This document shows, one piece after another, positions 1-10,969 of a stretch of 64,000 nt of DNA. The DNA is from Yamagishiella unicocca (taxonomy: Eukaryota; Chlorophyta; Chlorophyceae; Chlamydomonadales; Volvocaceae). The notes below the pieces were generated by a model. The model made no database searches. It was given only the letters and a program-made list of their open reading frames with translations, and was not told the origin of the DNA. How positions within the stretch are numbered: position 1 is the stretch's first letter; every line of letters begins with the position of its first letter. The position numbers and the translations under genes are program-made. Where the stretch lies: NCBI GenBank assembly GCA_003116995.1, contig BDSL01000108.1, positions 248,001 to 312,000 on the forward strand. Reading direction: 5' to 3'.

Positions 1-255
1 GCGGTGACAGCTGGCACGGCGTGGACCGCCCCAATGAAGAGGAGCGAGGAGCCTTCCACCAAGCTACATGCAATGCCCCCAAGTCCCCAGCTAGCATGGT
101 GCCGCGGTAGGCGGCTGGGTGACGCTGCGGGGTAACGAACGTAGATCCGCACCCCAAAGGGGTCCTCCGACGCGGTTCGGAATACTGATAGCGCGCCCGA
201 CCCTCGGATCGGTTGGTGCCTTGAGGGCCCAGGCTCGCCCCTCCCTCCTGCTCAC

Positions 256-2725
256 CTTGAGGCGCAAGTAGTGTCCGAGCAGACCCCAGCAGTTCTTCGA
301 CATCAGGTCGATCACCGTGTGGCCAATGGTGGAGCCTGTGGGCAGAGTGGCGCGGGAGGAAACGACAAAGGCACTGGTCTTTAGTTGCAGAATTCGGTCG
401 GCGTTAGGCCGCAGGGAACGCAAGGCCATCGACCACACGACCCAAATCTCAATAATCCCAAAACCCATAATGTTCCCTCTTCCTCCAATGTCGCGTCCAC
501 GGATTTGCTCGCTACCCCCCAGAACACACACACACACACGCCGCCTCGGTGGTAGGTTTACAACGCATGTAGCCTCACCGTAGACTGACAGGTGGTCGAA
601 GCCCTCGGGACCCAGAAGGAAGAGCACCGGGAACATGCCCCAGGAAACAAAGAACAGCCAAGCCATTGCGCGTACGACGATGCGGCACGTGCCCGTGGGG
701 ACCGTGTGGTACGATTCGATGTAGACCTGCGCAGCCAGCCAGTCGAGTCACTAGGCGACCCAGCGGGCGGCTGAGTCAGGGGGGAAGCCCCGACCCTAAA
801 AAAAGGAAATGAATCGCAGAGGCCGATCCGCGTCTGGTTGCGCACCAGGCCTTGCGAGGGGTTAAGGAAAAACCCACGATCGGGTGTGCGTGGGGGCGCG
901 GGGACTCACCTTGGCGGCGTGGAAGAACGTGTTGGCACCGTATATGCAACCAAGGAGGAAGAAAACCACCTGCAATGTGGCGTAGGTTTGCTAATCGTAA
1001 AGGCGTTGGTTCCAAGGCCACGCTGCACAGTCCAGGAAGTTCCACGAGCGGGCTCGGCCCAAGTGTGGCAGCACAGGATTTGCAATCACAATGCAGCAAC
1101 CCCCAGGTTTACACTCGTGACCTAGGCCTCAAAATCGGGGGGCCGACTATTTCCGTGCAGTCCTCCGGCTCCGGCACGACAGGCTGATTGGTGGCCGTGC
1201 ACCATCTGGGTCCGCTCCGCGCTCCCCCGCCTCCCCCTCCATCCTGCCGCACTCATCCCTTCATGGACATACCTTGACGTAACTCGTAGACATGGCCGAG
1301 GTGGCTCCCCACACGATTGTGCCGACATCGGACACCAGCAGCCGCATGGTGCGCTTATTATAGTCGTCAGCGAGGCCTGTTAGGTTGGAGAGGTGGATCA
1401 GAATGACCTGCACGCACCAAGATCGAGGCACGCAGAGGGCACCAGGTGGTGTGACATGTGACCGGATCCGGGACGAGCAGCACAGCGTGAGAGCCTCTTA
1501 TCTGCTGCAGAAATACACGCATATGATGAGCATGTTTACCGCACGGGAACGGAATCCTCGGCCCACACTTACCGGGCATGTCAGCAACCACTCGCCGTAG
1601 CGCAACCACTGCACGCGGTTTCCGTTCGCGAGGTACAGCATTGAAGGCTCGTCGAATTCCTGCATTAATGACGGAATGCCGACGTCAATGCCCCGATCAC
1701 GTCGTATGGATCAAGGGCTGAAGCGCGAAACCGGCATGCGGGTCACCCACGTGGAAAAACTCGAGCACAACCTTGGCGGTCTTCGAGGAGCACCGGCATT
1801 GCAGTAGGAAGCAGCGTATCAGCGTTACGAATGCGGATTGCCTTATTTCAGTTGGAACAGGGGGTGAAAGGGGGTGACGGGGCGGCTCGCAAGACGCAGG
1901 AGCTTGGGGCTGGCGTCAGGAAAGTGCCACGACGGCAATCATCTCCCATTCCCACCTCAACGCAGCAGACGTATATCTCCTCCCAGCCGCAGGTACTCTT
2001 CCACGTAGCGTATGCATAGTATATCAAAAGGACGACCGAGAAGGCAAAGGCCGACCTGCCGAGGAGAAAAAAATGAGGGTCGGTTGACAGGCTCTAACTT
2101 GAAGCGGTCCAGAAAGCAAGGTGGAATTTGTATGTGTCTTTGGAAATGGGCCCAGAGAACAGCGCGGGTACGGACAGCGAACCACCGACGCACGCGCAAC
2201 TTGACCGTAGAAGACGTTTGGGCGTTTGAAACAGCCCAACCTATGTGCGCAAAAGCTAAAGATGTATTACATGGATATCATCCACCGGCCAGTGGATGCT
2301 AGTCGCTACAGGAGCGAACAAAGCCACGTCATCCTATACTCGCAGCTCTAACCAGGCGAAAGCGAGTCTCGGTTACAGAGGAGAGCGCACCATTGCATTG
2401 CATTTGCCGCCTGCAAAGCGCACACGTTTCGGTTTAAATATTGTTGGCACTTATTACCAAATGCGTTCAAGCGTTAGCAGACTGGCGCCCTCCTCTTACC
2501 ACGCGCTCTGCATTGGTTCCCTTAGTCTTGAGCCATGCCTGCAAGAAGAGCCATAGTACAATGGAGTAGACCGCCACCGGAAACGCAGATAGCCACGCAG
2601 TCGAAGCCGTTGACTCTTACCATACAAAAGCATTCGTCTTCAGGAATGACGATCGAGCCATTGCCAAGGTTGGTATAGGTAGATTGAATGAGAGACCTCA
2701 AAACCGGGTGGTCCATGCCGTCCAT
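256..2725 (-). CDS. Channelrhodopsin, ten exons, 3' end off the window
   Basis: Light-gated cation channel, a seven-helix retinal protein of the algal eyespot membrane. Exons (minus): 2725-2621, 2538-2500, 2410-2391, 2055-1956, 1780-1751, 1659-1573, 1407-1273, 969-910, 726-579, 335-256. All junctions are GT-AG and phases agree, giving 268 residues. The protein aligns to Chlamydomonas ChR2 with a constant offset of -2 and no gap in the seven-helix core. Seen: E80/E81, E88 (ChR2 E90), E95, E99, R118, E121 (E123), C126 (C128, TCP), H132, D154 (D156), D251 (D253) and Schiff-base lysine K255 (K257, DLMSK). N-terminal C32 and C34 match the ChR2 extracellular cysteines. The helix 3 stretch FFHEFDEPSMLY resembles ChR1. 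The ATG at 2725 was chosen from ChR2-like length; the frame stays open to an ATG at 2842. The exon with the IHEHI-type motif and the long cytoplasmic tail lie left of base 1. Confidence 0.93.
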
Positions 2726-5700
2726 ATTGAACGCTGGACGACTTTTTTGCCGGCAGCCCCAATGAATAATCAAGGCGAACCCACAAGGCAATGGGTGGAT
2801 GCGCAAAAAGACTGGCTCCAAGCGCCCCCGCAGTGACAACAATTTGTTATTAGGGTATTACCGCTGACCCAACCTTGGAACGACAGCGAAACTGGCTTTC
2901 TATTATCAGCAAGGGTTATACCTACTGGTGTTGCGTGTCGATTTTACTGTGGCCGTAAACCAATGGCGTACGGCACGTCGTTTGTTGGTCGAACTTACAT
3001 CTTCTGCTTGGTTTTCAGATGTTTCAGATGTAACCCAGATGGCTGGGCCAACCTGCCAAATCTTGCTAATTGATTCAATAATAATGAGAGGTTACAGCGT
3101 GTGAAATGTTGGCCAAAATGCTGCGCCTCTAATGCCGCTCGATGTTGTCCCTGCCGTCCACTTGAGTCTTAACTTCAAGTACGTGCAGCCATCGCAGTCC
3201 CCTAGAGCATAATTTTGCGCTGTGAGGGCTTACATAACATGTCTGGAGTGCGCTGTAGAAATCGTCCGGAAAGGACGCTTCCGGAGATCGTGGAGTACGT
3301 GAGTCGTTGGAGCTTTGGCCTGCGTACAGTTGGCTTCGCACGTGGCTTATCTTAGCATAACTTAGGAACACAGTCGAATGCACAAGAAACACAGTCGAAT
3401 GCACAGGAAGCACGTTGGGTGGCCAAGAACGTACCCATATGTGTCAAACGCAACACCACAAGAGGGGTAGGCCAGGTAGGCCGGTCCCCTGAATTCAAAA
3501 GACGAAGGACGTTGTCAATTGGATGCCGGTCAATTGGATGCCGGTTATGGAGATCACTTCATGCATAGCATAGTAACCGCAGGTCAAATCTACCTCCCGT
3601 AGGTACGCTGGGGTACGGTCGCTCGCTGCGTCCCGTCCCAACATCGCCCAACACCGCCGAGCTCCTCACAGCGGACAGCACGCGCTGTCCCCAGCACACA
3701 GCCACGGCATAGGCACATGTAGCTGCTCGTCAGTCCGTCCTCCGTGTCACGTATACTCGCAAACCGCCAGGGCAGTTGGCCGGCCGCTTACGTAGTTGGA
3801 CGCCTGGGGCCCTCGGGGACGGATGGACAAGCCACCACAGACCGGCCCATGGGCATGACTATTGCCCGTTCCTGGTGCATTATGTAGGGCCGAGAGAGGA
3901 AACCTGTGGTCCGAAGCTTTGTGGCGGTGGGGAAGGGGGGCTATGCCATGGTTTACCGACGTAAAGGCTTCATCACCCCAAGGTTGTCGGTTGCCAACCC
4001 CCGTAGACATTCGCGTTCGCCACCTCGTTTCGCCAAAAGGGCGCCCGTGACGGCGACCCAGCCATGAGCGTTGGGCCAAGTTCTGGGACGGGAATGGTGT
4101 CAGTTGAGGATGCTCTGGGGCCTCGCTGGCCCAGAATGCAGACCGATAGCTGCGCAGTGCACGTTGTAAGTTTGCAGGTTGCGAGGCTCTTTGGGGCCCA
4201 ATGCATGCCGCATGCACGGTTCCCCCCACACGCTATGAACAAACCAGGCGACAAAGGGGGCCCAACGACGTAAATGTTGGTCCACGGAAGATTCGTGCGA
4301 ATCCATACCACCAGCAATGGGCTGTCACGGTCAGGCTTGCGCAATCTGTAAGGCATCGGTGTGAACCTTAGGCCACAATCAGGTCAAGAAGTCTGCGCCC
4401 CTGACATGTTTTGCGGGCGTGGCATATCGCGGAATGGGGCCCGGACTTGCCCCGGTAGATTTCATTGCGAATGACGCATGGCGTAACATGAAACCGGATG
4501 AGAGGCAATTACTACCGCCCCCGGAGCTAGCTGCGGAATGTACTTGCGTTTAGTATGAATTGAATGTGTTGTGGCCCTCCGTAGACTGTCGTGAAACGCG
4601 GCGAACACGTGCAACCACATGCGCCAGCACGGCCACAACGGTTATGAAGTCAATTCCTGCAGCCACATCCACAAAGTTTTGTGTAGCTCTTGCTACAGTA
4701 CATCTCATTATTAGTAGCCATCAGCGCCCAGCGGCGCGGCATGAACCCCGTTACGGCAGCAGCTGCGACAAAAATGGTCAGTTCCTATAAAAACAACATA
4801 TGGTCAGAATAGAGTTTCAAAAAGCGCCGTCTAGAGGCCAAAATTCAAAGCGAAAACCCGCATTTTAGGATCGTAGAATCGAGGGGGCGCCAGCCTCCTT
4901 CGACGCATGGCCTGGCAACGGAAAGAAAGTGAAATTACCCCTTACTAAATTGTGTATTAATTCCTGACTTCGTAGGTGAGCGTAAATCCTGCCGCGCCGT
5001 TATCGACCTGGTTTCCAAGTAACTTCGGAGCCACTTAATCGTTATAACCTTCGTCGTCCAAGCATATTTGTGTTCGCACCACTCACGTCAACCATTCGCC
5101 AAATCGGCTATCCTCCAGCCTGCTTCTCGACGGGCTTCTACAGCGAGCGCATTGGGATCAAAACATTGATCCCTACCATTACGGTAGCCGGTCTCTCCCC
5201 CTGGGCGCGCCTGTCAATCTCCTGTAAACTCGTCCATTTAACCTCCGATTACCTAAGACCCTGGCTCGTCCTATCAGTAGGCAAGGATAAGGCTACGCAG
5301 AATTCTTACCTCTCACAGCACATTACGGGCAATCCGAAAGCCGGCCATCCAACGCACGGACACGCGACGGGCAGTGAACATATGACGCCGATGACGCACA
5401 TGCTATAATCAATAGATATGACGATACGGTGCGCTACGGGTGCGGAGCCCCTCGAATGCTTGTGATGCTAGACCCAACAACGCTCATACAGCTCATACGA
5501 TGGGAAAGAACAATTCTCCTCGTTCAGGAGTTGTTGCTTCGGGTTCAACACCGGGATCCATGCCTGCCTAATGGTCAGGAACCCATTCTACTTGTGCTAC
5601 TACCGGCGACGCGCGACCGGAAGATCGATTTTGCTGTCCCTACCAAACACCCACACATTTGTGAAGTCCGCCGCAGCACAACAACCCCAGGTCCGTAAAC

Positions 5701-6316
5701 AGGCCAACAAATCATACAATATGCGGACCATCGCGCCTCCCTATCATGGTGTGTCATGAAATTACAACGAGCGAGAAAGTCACCAGGTCGATGGAGGAAG
5801 CGGGGCTGCGCATAGACGGGCGTGAGTATTTGCGAAACGGACGGCAGGGAAGGAAGTTGCTGCCAGAATGCTGCCCATACGCCTATGCCAGGATACATGT
5901 ACCAAGGACTGTTTGTTCATTGCCTCCAGTAAATACGCTATAGCTGATACCGGTAATGGGAGGAGCCTCAGGTGGGGGGGAAGACCTTACCTCAGGTATT
6001 CACGCACTGCCGGTAGGTCCGTATAGACGCCATGAAGGGTGCTCTCTCGTCGCCTTGGTTCTTGGATTTGATAACATATGGAAGCGAAACCGCGAACCGT
6101 GGCGGCAGGGCTTGCCCCTTGCCTCTTGGTTTTCTCGTTCCCGGGTGAGCGTGTCCTGCTCGGGGCTTGTGTGTCCTAGGATGAGCGGCTAGGCGGGCAG
6201 TTGTTCTGGCTGTGTCATGGCGGCGCTCCACTGGTTCACCAGTTGCGGGTCTGCCGGGTGTTTTGGTGGTTAGTTCCTGACAGGCAAATTCCCCCTGGGG
6301 TGCTGGCTGCTGGTTG
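2726..6316. other. Gene-poor stretch, nothing recognised
   Basis: No open frame here shows a family motif or splices convincingly. It lies upstream of the channelrhodopsin start, so part of it is probably its 5' UTR and promoter. Base composition is less GC-rich than the gene-bearing regions. Small direct duplications are visible, such as a repeated ACAGTCGAATGCACA unit near 3370-3405 and a doubled GTCAATTGGATGCCG near 3517-3545. Confidence 0.6.
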
Positions 6317-7370
6317 TTGTAACGGTGACAGTGGGTTCCAGACCAAAAGGTAGAACCATCGGGCACATCGCCTGACACTGCTGGTTGTAACGGTTACAGT
6401 GGGTTCCGGACCAAGAGGTAGAACCATCGGGCGCATCGCCTGACACTGAACAAGACGGAGGAAACAAATACCGACATGCACCGAAACAAAGGCAAACCAC
6501 CAGAACACCAAATTTGACAAGCCGTAGGCATACAGAGCAGCAGCCAGCACCCCAGGGGGAATTTGCACTAGAGGCTCCCCTATCAGGAACTGGCCACCAA
6601 CCAACCTAACAGCCCAACACCCGACGAACCAGTGAAGCGCCGCAACGATGCAAACATCGGAACCCGCCACCTCTCGTCCCATAAGGCACGGACCCCTAGC
6701 AGGGCTCAACACGCCTATATAGCCAGAAAGTATGAAGCACGGGATACCCCGCTCCCCAAGACAACCCGAGCCGATCAGGAATCCACCAGTATCTCAGCCG
6801 GTCCCCCGCACACAAGGCGATGGGCGACAACCCGCAAGAAGGGATGCCGAGGCCCCACTGCATCCCAGCCTTTCTGGGGAAGCCCCAGCGCAGCAAAGCC
6901 CCTCAAAAGGGCCCAAAACTCCACCACCCCACGGCGAACGACACGATCCAGAAGACCACTACCCGGAGTATGAGGGGGACCACCAGCCCCCGCCCTTTTC
7001 AAGGCCGCGGCCATAAACCGGCGCCCCACCTCCATGGCAGTAATAGCCGCCAGGACTACTACATCCCAAACGCAGGACTGTACCCCGGTAGGTGCTTGCA
7101 CCAACCAAACTTGCGCCCGTGTCACCCCTGCACCGAGCTGGGTCTCGAGTTGGGCAATCACTGCTTGAGCCACCGGGCAGAACCAAAAGTGGTGTAAGCG
7201 GGGGGTACCCGCCCCTGGAGACTCTCCAGCCGGCACACCGCACCCACAAGGGGCTGCTGCTGCCGTCCGCATATGAGAGTTCCCGAGGAGGGGGATCCTG
7301 CTGGTGTTTTCTCCTCTGGGCTGTTGACTTGCGTCTCGGTGGTTTGCCATCGGTGCGGTGCGGCCGGGTT
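6317..7370 (-). mobile_element. Retroelement-like 3' fragment, copy A
   Basis: This stretch is repeated in part at 7658-8130 in the same orientation, with about 85-90% identity by eye over roughly 470 bases. The minus frame 7350-6775 contains RLHHFWFCPVAQAV followed by VWLVQAPTGVQSCVWDV. A related VQIPPG..QCVWD motif recurs on the minus strand near 37.6 kb. The His/Cys arrangement resembles the C-terminal knuckle found after the reverse transcriptase of LINE elements, but no RT domain is present here. A unit of about 65 bases containing GTAGAACCATCGGGC is doubled at the 6317-6450 end. Likely a truncated non-LTR element; the family assignment is inference. Confidence 0.5.
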
Positions 7371-7387
7371 TCTGTCTCTTTCGACTC

Positions 7388-7455
7388 CTTCAGTGTCCGG
7401 CAATGTGCCCGGTGGTTCTGGCTTTTGGCCTGGAGCCCACGGGAACAAGTACGAT
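7388..7455 (+). repeat. Inverted copy of the terminal 65-bp repeat unit
   Basis: Reading this on the plus strand (AGTGTCCGGCAATGTGCCC onwards) gives the reverse complement of the unit found at 6317-6385, 6387-6450 and 7658-7720, with several substitutions. It shows that pieces of the same element sit here in both orientations. Confidence 0.6.
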
Positions 7456-7657
7456 TACTGGCAACGGTGACCTTCGATCGTTATTGGCCAAGGTTGCGCA
7501 AGGCACAACCTTTGCCGCTTGTTGAGTCGTCCAACCTCATCGGGTGCTCCGTTCAGTGATCAATGACATTGGAATTATTATGAAATAATAGTATTGGAAA
7601 AAAACGGAACCAGCCCAGCCCAGCGACGTTATCGAGAGCGCGACTGGAAACGGTTTT

Positions 7658-8130
7658 GTAACGGTTACAGTGGGTTCCAGACCAAGAGGTAGAACCATCG
7701 GGCACATCGCCTGACACTGAGAAAGACGGAGGAAACAAAGACCGACATGCACCGGAACAAAGGCAAACCACCAGAACACCAAATCGACAGGACGTAGGCA
7801 CACAGAGCAGCAGCCAGTACCCCAGGGGAAATTTGCACTAGAGGCTCCCCTATCAGGAACTGACCAACAACCAACCTAACAGCCCAGCAACCGACGAACC
7901 AGTGAAGCGCCGCAACGATGCAATCATCGGGACCAGCCGCCTCTCATCCCAAAAGGCACGGACCCCTAGCAGGGCTCAAACGCGCATATAGAGGAATAGA
8001 GCCGGAAAGTAAGAAGCCGGGGAAACCCCGCTCCCAAGACAACACGGGCCGATCACGAATCCACCAGTACCTCAGCTGGTTCCCCGCACACAAGGCGACT
8101 GGCGACAAACCCCAAGAAAGGATGCCGAGG
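7658..8130 (-). mobile_element. Retroelement-like 3' fragment, copy B
   Basis: Second copy of the 6387-6858 sequence. It starts at the same GTAACGGTTACAGTGGG edge and diverges by point changes and small indels. The minus frames are interrupted, so it is not coding now. Two close copies about 1.3 kb apart suggest nested or tandem insertion of a truncated element. The right-hand side beyond 8130 has no counterpart in copy A. Confidence 0.5.
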
Positions 8131-9500
8131 CCCCTGGGTGTACGCACCACCTGTTATCGATCCAGCCCCCCGCTGTGAGTCGGTAGGCTTGGAAAATGAG
8201 CGACCGCGTACCTCGCAGAGCCCCTCACAGAGCACCGGGTGCTTGGGTTCGGAGCCGACATACACCCTCCACGCCGGCTGACGCTGTTGCAGGCCTTTTC
8301 GCAAGCGCAACGCAACGCGCGGCCGGAAGTACCTTTCGCTCGACCGGCTCTATTCAAATCACTGTCGTCATCCCAACGTGCCCCTAAGGATGCGACGTCA
8401 TCACCAAGAGCCGCGTGATGCTGGCTAGCCGGGGCCGCTAGCGGCCCGAGTGCGCTTCGGTGCGTCTGCGAACCTGAATGGCTGGGAGCCATGGTATGTA
8501 TGAGCGGATCGGGGCGGTGCCAACATTTACATACGGAGGCGCCGTGTGAGCGAGCCGGTCCACACGGGGGCGAGGTCCTCGACGGAGGCCGTGATGGGTC
8601 CCCTGGCTGCGCTGTCCCTTGCTTGAGGCGCACTGCAAAGCTGGATCTATGCGCGGGGCCCCTTACCTGGTCACCCCCGTCGGGGCGGGCGCTGGGCACT
8701 TGGTGGCCGCAGGCTCGACTCGCACTTTGGCGTTCGAACAGCCGAGCCTGGCATCTGTATCGTCGAGAGTTCCAACGACAGCTGCTGCGGCACTACTGGC
8801 ACGGAGCATGGATGAACCGTAAGCCTAGATAGCGTCTTCGTTCTGGATGGACATTTTGATTTGTAGGTGGGTGAGACCGGAATGTGCTGCGTCTAGCTGT
8901 GCCGAGTAGCCTGCATGCCCAAGCCGCGTGGGCCTGGGCAGCTGGGCTCACTCCTACCTATCATCCATGGAATGTATGCGGTACGTTGCTGCCTGTACGA
9001 CAAGTGCGATTGGTTTCTGTAACGTTGGCACGCAACTGCAGCGGTATGTGTTTGATTGAGATTACCGCCAGTGATTGCGACAGGGATCCTTCAGAAAGTA
9101 GCTTGATGCCCGAGCGTGCTGGCGCAAGCGTGGTCACAGCAGGCGAGGATAAGTATGCATGACGAGATGTTCGAGTGGCTTGTGGAGTGGCATGTCACGT
9201 ACCTGATATGTTAGGATTGTCCCAATGGATGAACTCAGGCCATGTCAATGCCATCGACGACGATACGTCAGAAAGGCTTTGCTTGTACGTCAAACATTAC
9301 GTGCCATTTCGATGCAACCCCGCGGCCTTGAAGCGCGAACAACAGCACATGACCTGCATAGCCGGTTGTTGTTCTAATCGCGTTATCCAGCCGTCATAAG
9401 TCGAGTTGCATACGTCAAAAGTCTTAAAGAAGATACCGGTATTCGTCCCTGAGATGCAAAAGGGTTGTCGGTTAAGGCTTAACCTACGCGTTCCTTTCGC
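8131..9500. other. No recognisable gene
   Basis: Several overlapping open frames exist on both strands (for example minus 8699-8154 and plus 8619-8822), but none carries a family motif and none could be extended by consistent splicing. A short plus frame ending RSMDEP-stop at 8822 after a CCGCAG acceptor could be a terminal exon, without independent support. Confidence 0.5.
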
Positions 9501-9507
9501 CAAAATG

Positions 9508-9516
9508 CTATAAGTA
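9508..9516 (+). promoter_or_regulatory. Possible TATA-like box of the G-patch gene
   Basis: The sequence CTATAAGTA lies about 55-60 bases upstream of the G-patch ATG, a plausible distance for a core promoter with a short 5' UTR. This rests on position and composition only. Confidence 0.3.
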
Positions 9517-9570
9517 TAGGACAGTGCCGATCCAGTGCCGCGCTGGTCCGCCGAGGGCACGCAGGCATCT

Positions 9571-10525
9571 ATGGCACAAGCTGAGACGGAAGAAGAGAAA
9601 GCAAGGTACGGCGTCTTTACTAGGCTACGTCTTTACTTTCGGAATTCCTAAACAGGTTGGACACCTTCCTGGGCGAGCTGTAATATGTTGCATGGTCTGG
9701 CCTTGCAGGTCTGGCCTTGCAGCTTTTGTATCCAGCGGGGCACACGTTCTAGATCCATATATCTCTACTTTAAGGAGCGTAAACTCAGGACAGCCCAGCA
9801 CAAGCGGACGCGGACTGCCCCACGGGCCACGGCCGGGCGAGTCATCTAGCAGGATATGGACCGGCCACATCCCCGCCGATAACGTGGGCTTCCGGCTGTT
9901 GCGGAAAGCGGGCTGGAGCGTTGGAACGGGTTTGGGAGCTGGTGAGCATGGGCGTCAGGATCCTATCGAGCCAGAGCTGCCGAAAGGCACTCGCGGGCTG
10001 GGCTTCGACTCGCGCGCTGCTCAGCAGCAGCAACGCAACCAACAAAGGCAGCAACAGCAAGATCAGAAGCGAAGTGCAGCTGACGCTTCTGAAGGTCCTC
10101 AGCCGCGCGCGCGGCAGCGGGGCCGCGCCGGCAACGACGCGGTGGCTGCGCTGGTGCGCGAGGAGCTCGACCGTGAGAGCCTGAGCGACAAGGTGGCGCG
10201 GCACCGGCAGGTGATGAGGTGAGGAGCGGAGCGCCGGGATACCGTCCGGACGGGTGGAGCTCCCTCACCCTCTACGTCGGCCTGGCCACGGCCCCGGCTT
10301 TACCGTAGCCGGCAAACCCTCCCTTCCTCCCTGCCTTTCTTGTCGTGCCCATTCCTGGTCCGCAGTGTGGAGCAAGAACAGCAACGAGGCCGTATCATCG
10401 AGCGGTACCTTCGCTCAGCCTTCAACGACCCGTTCGACCAGCTGCGCTCGGATAACAGCAACCCGCTGAGCCGGCCGCACAAGCTCTCTGGGACCAACCC
10501 GCTGCTGGACCCCATCGGTGACTAG
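9571..10525 (+). CDS. G-patch domain protein, 186 aa
   Basis: Three exons: 9571-9605, 9853-10218 and 10366-10525 (TAG). All introns are GT-AG, phases agree (2 then 2), and the product is 186 residues starting MAQAETEEEKARIWTG. The G-patch covers about residues 17-58: IPADNVGFRLLRKAGW, GTGLG, GRQDPIEP and RGLGF are the family's conserved glycine and hydrophobic positions. A Gln-rich stretch follows, then a charged probably helical region and a short C-terminus with NPLSRPHKLSGTNPLLD. G-patch proteins usually bind and activate DEAH-box RNA helicases in splicing or ribosome assembly; the partner here is unknown. A longer open frame runs upstream, but the chosen ATG and the CTAGCAG acceptor join the frame exactly and remove unlikely sequence. 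Confidence 0.85.
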
Positions 10526-10964
10526 CGCCTGCCCCGGCTACCCGTGGCTCCCCATGGCGTGGGAGGGAGGGTTGCAACGAAAACCCGTGTTCGAAAGAGG
10601 GAGGGGGTGAGGGCGTGGGGCTGGGTGAACGGGCTGGGCCGGGTTGGAGCGGGAGAGAGTGTGGGCTGTGTATCTAGTAAACCGCGGCTGGGGCAGTTGC
10701 AGGAAGGGCGGAAAGTGCGTTAGGCAAGCGTGTATGTGGCGCGTGAGGCGTTACTTGATGAGCTACGCAGCTTACCTTGCAGTGGGCGCAGATGACCGCG
10801 GGCGGACGGCGGGACTGATGGGCGGGCGTGACAGGCGGGCGGGTGCATTGCAGTGTGACCAAGGCGAGGGCGGCAAACGGTCTGTCGTGCCTGCTGCCGA
10901 CTCGGGCAGCGCCTAGACTGGGCGATGCGTGGGTGTCCGAGCATGGTTGTATGCTCGTCCACCA

Positions 10965-10969
10965 TGTAA
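10965..10969 (+). terminator. TGTAA poly(A) signal, G-patch gene
   Basis: TGTAA is the usual polyadenylation signal of volvocine algae. This copy lies 440 bases after the G-patch stop codon, in the right orientation. Alternative cleavage sites cannot be excluded. Confidence 0.45.
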
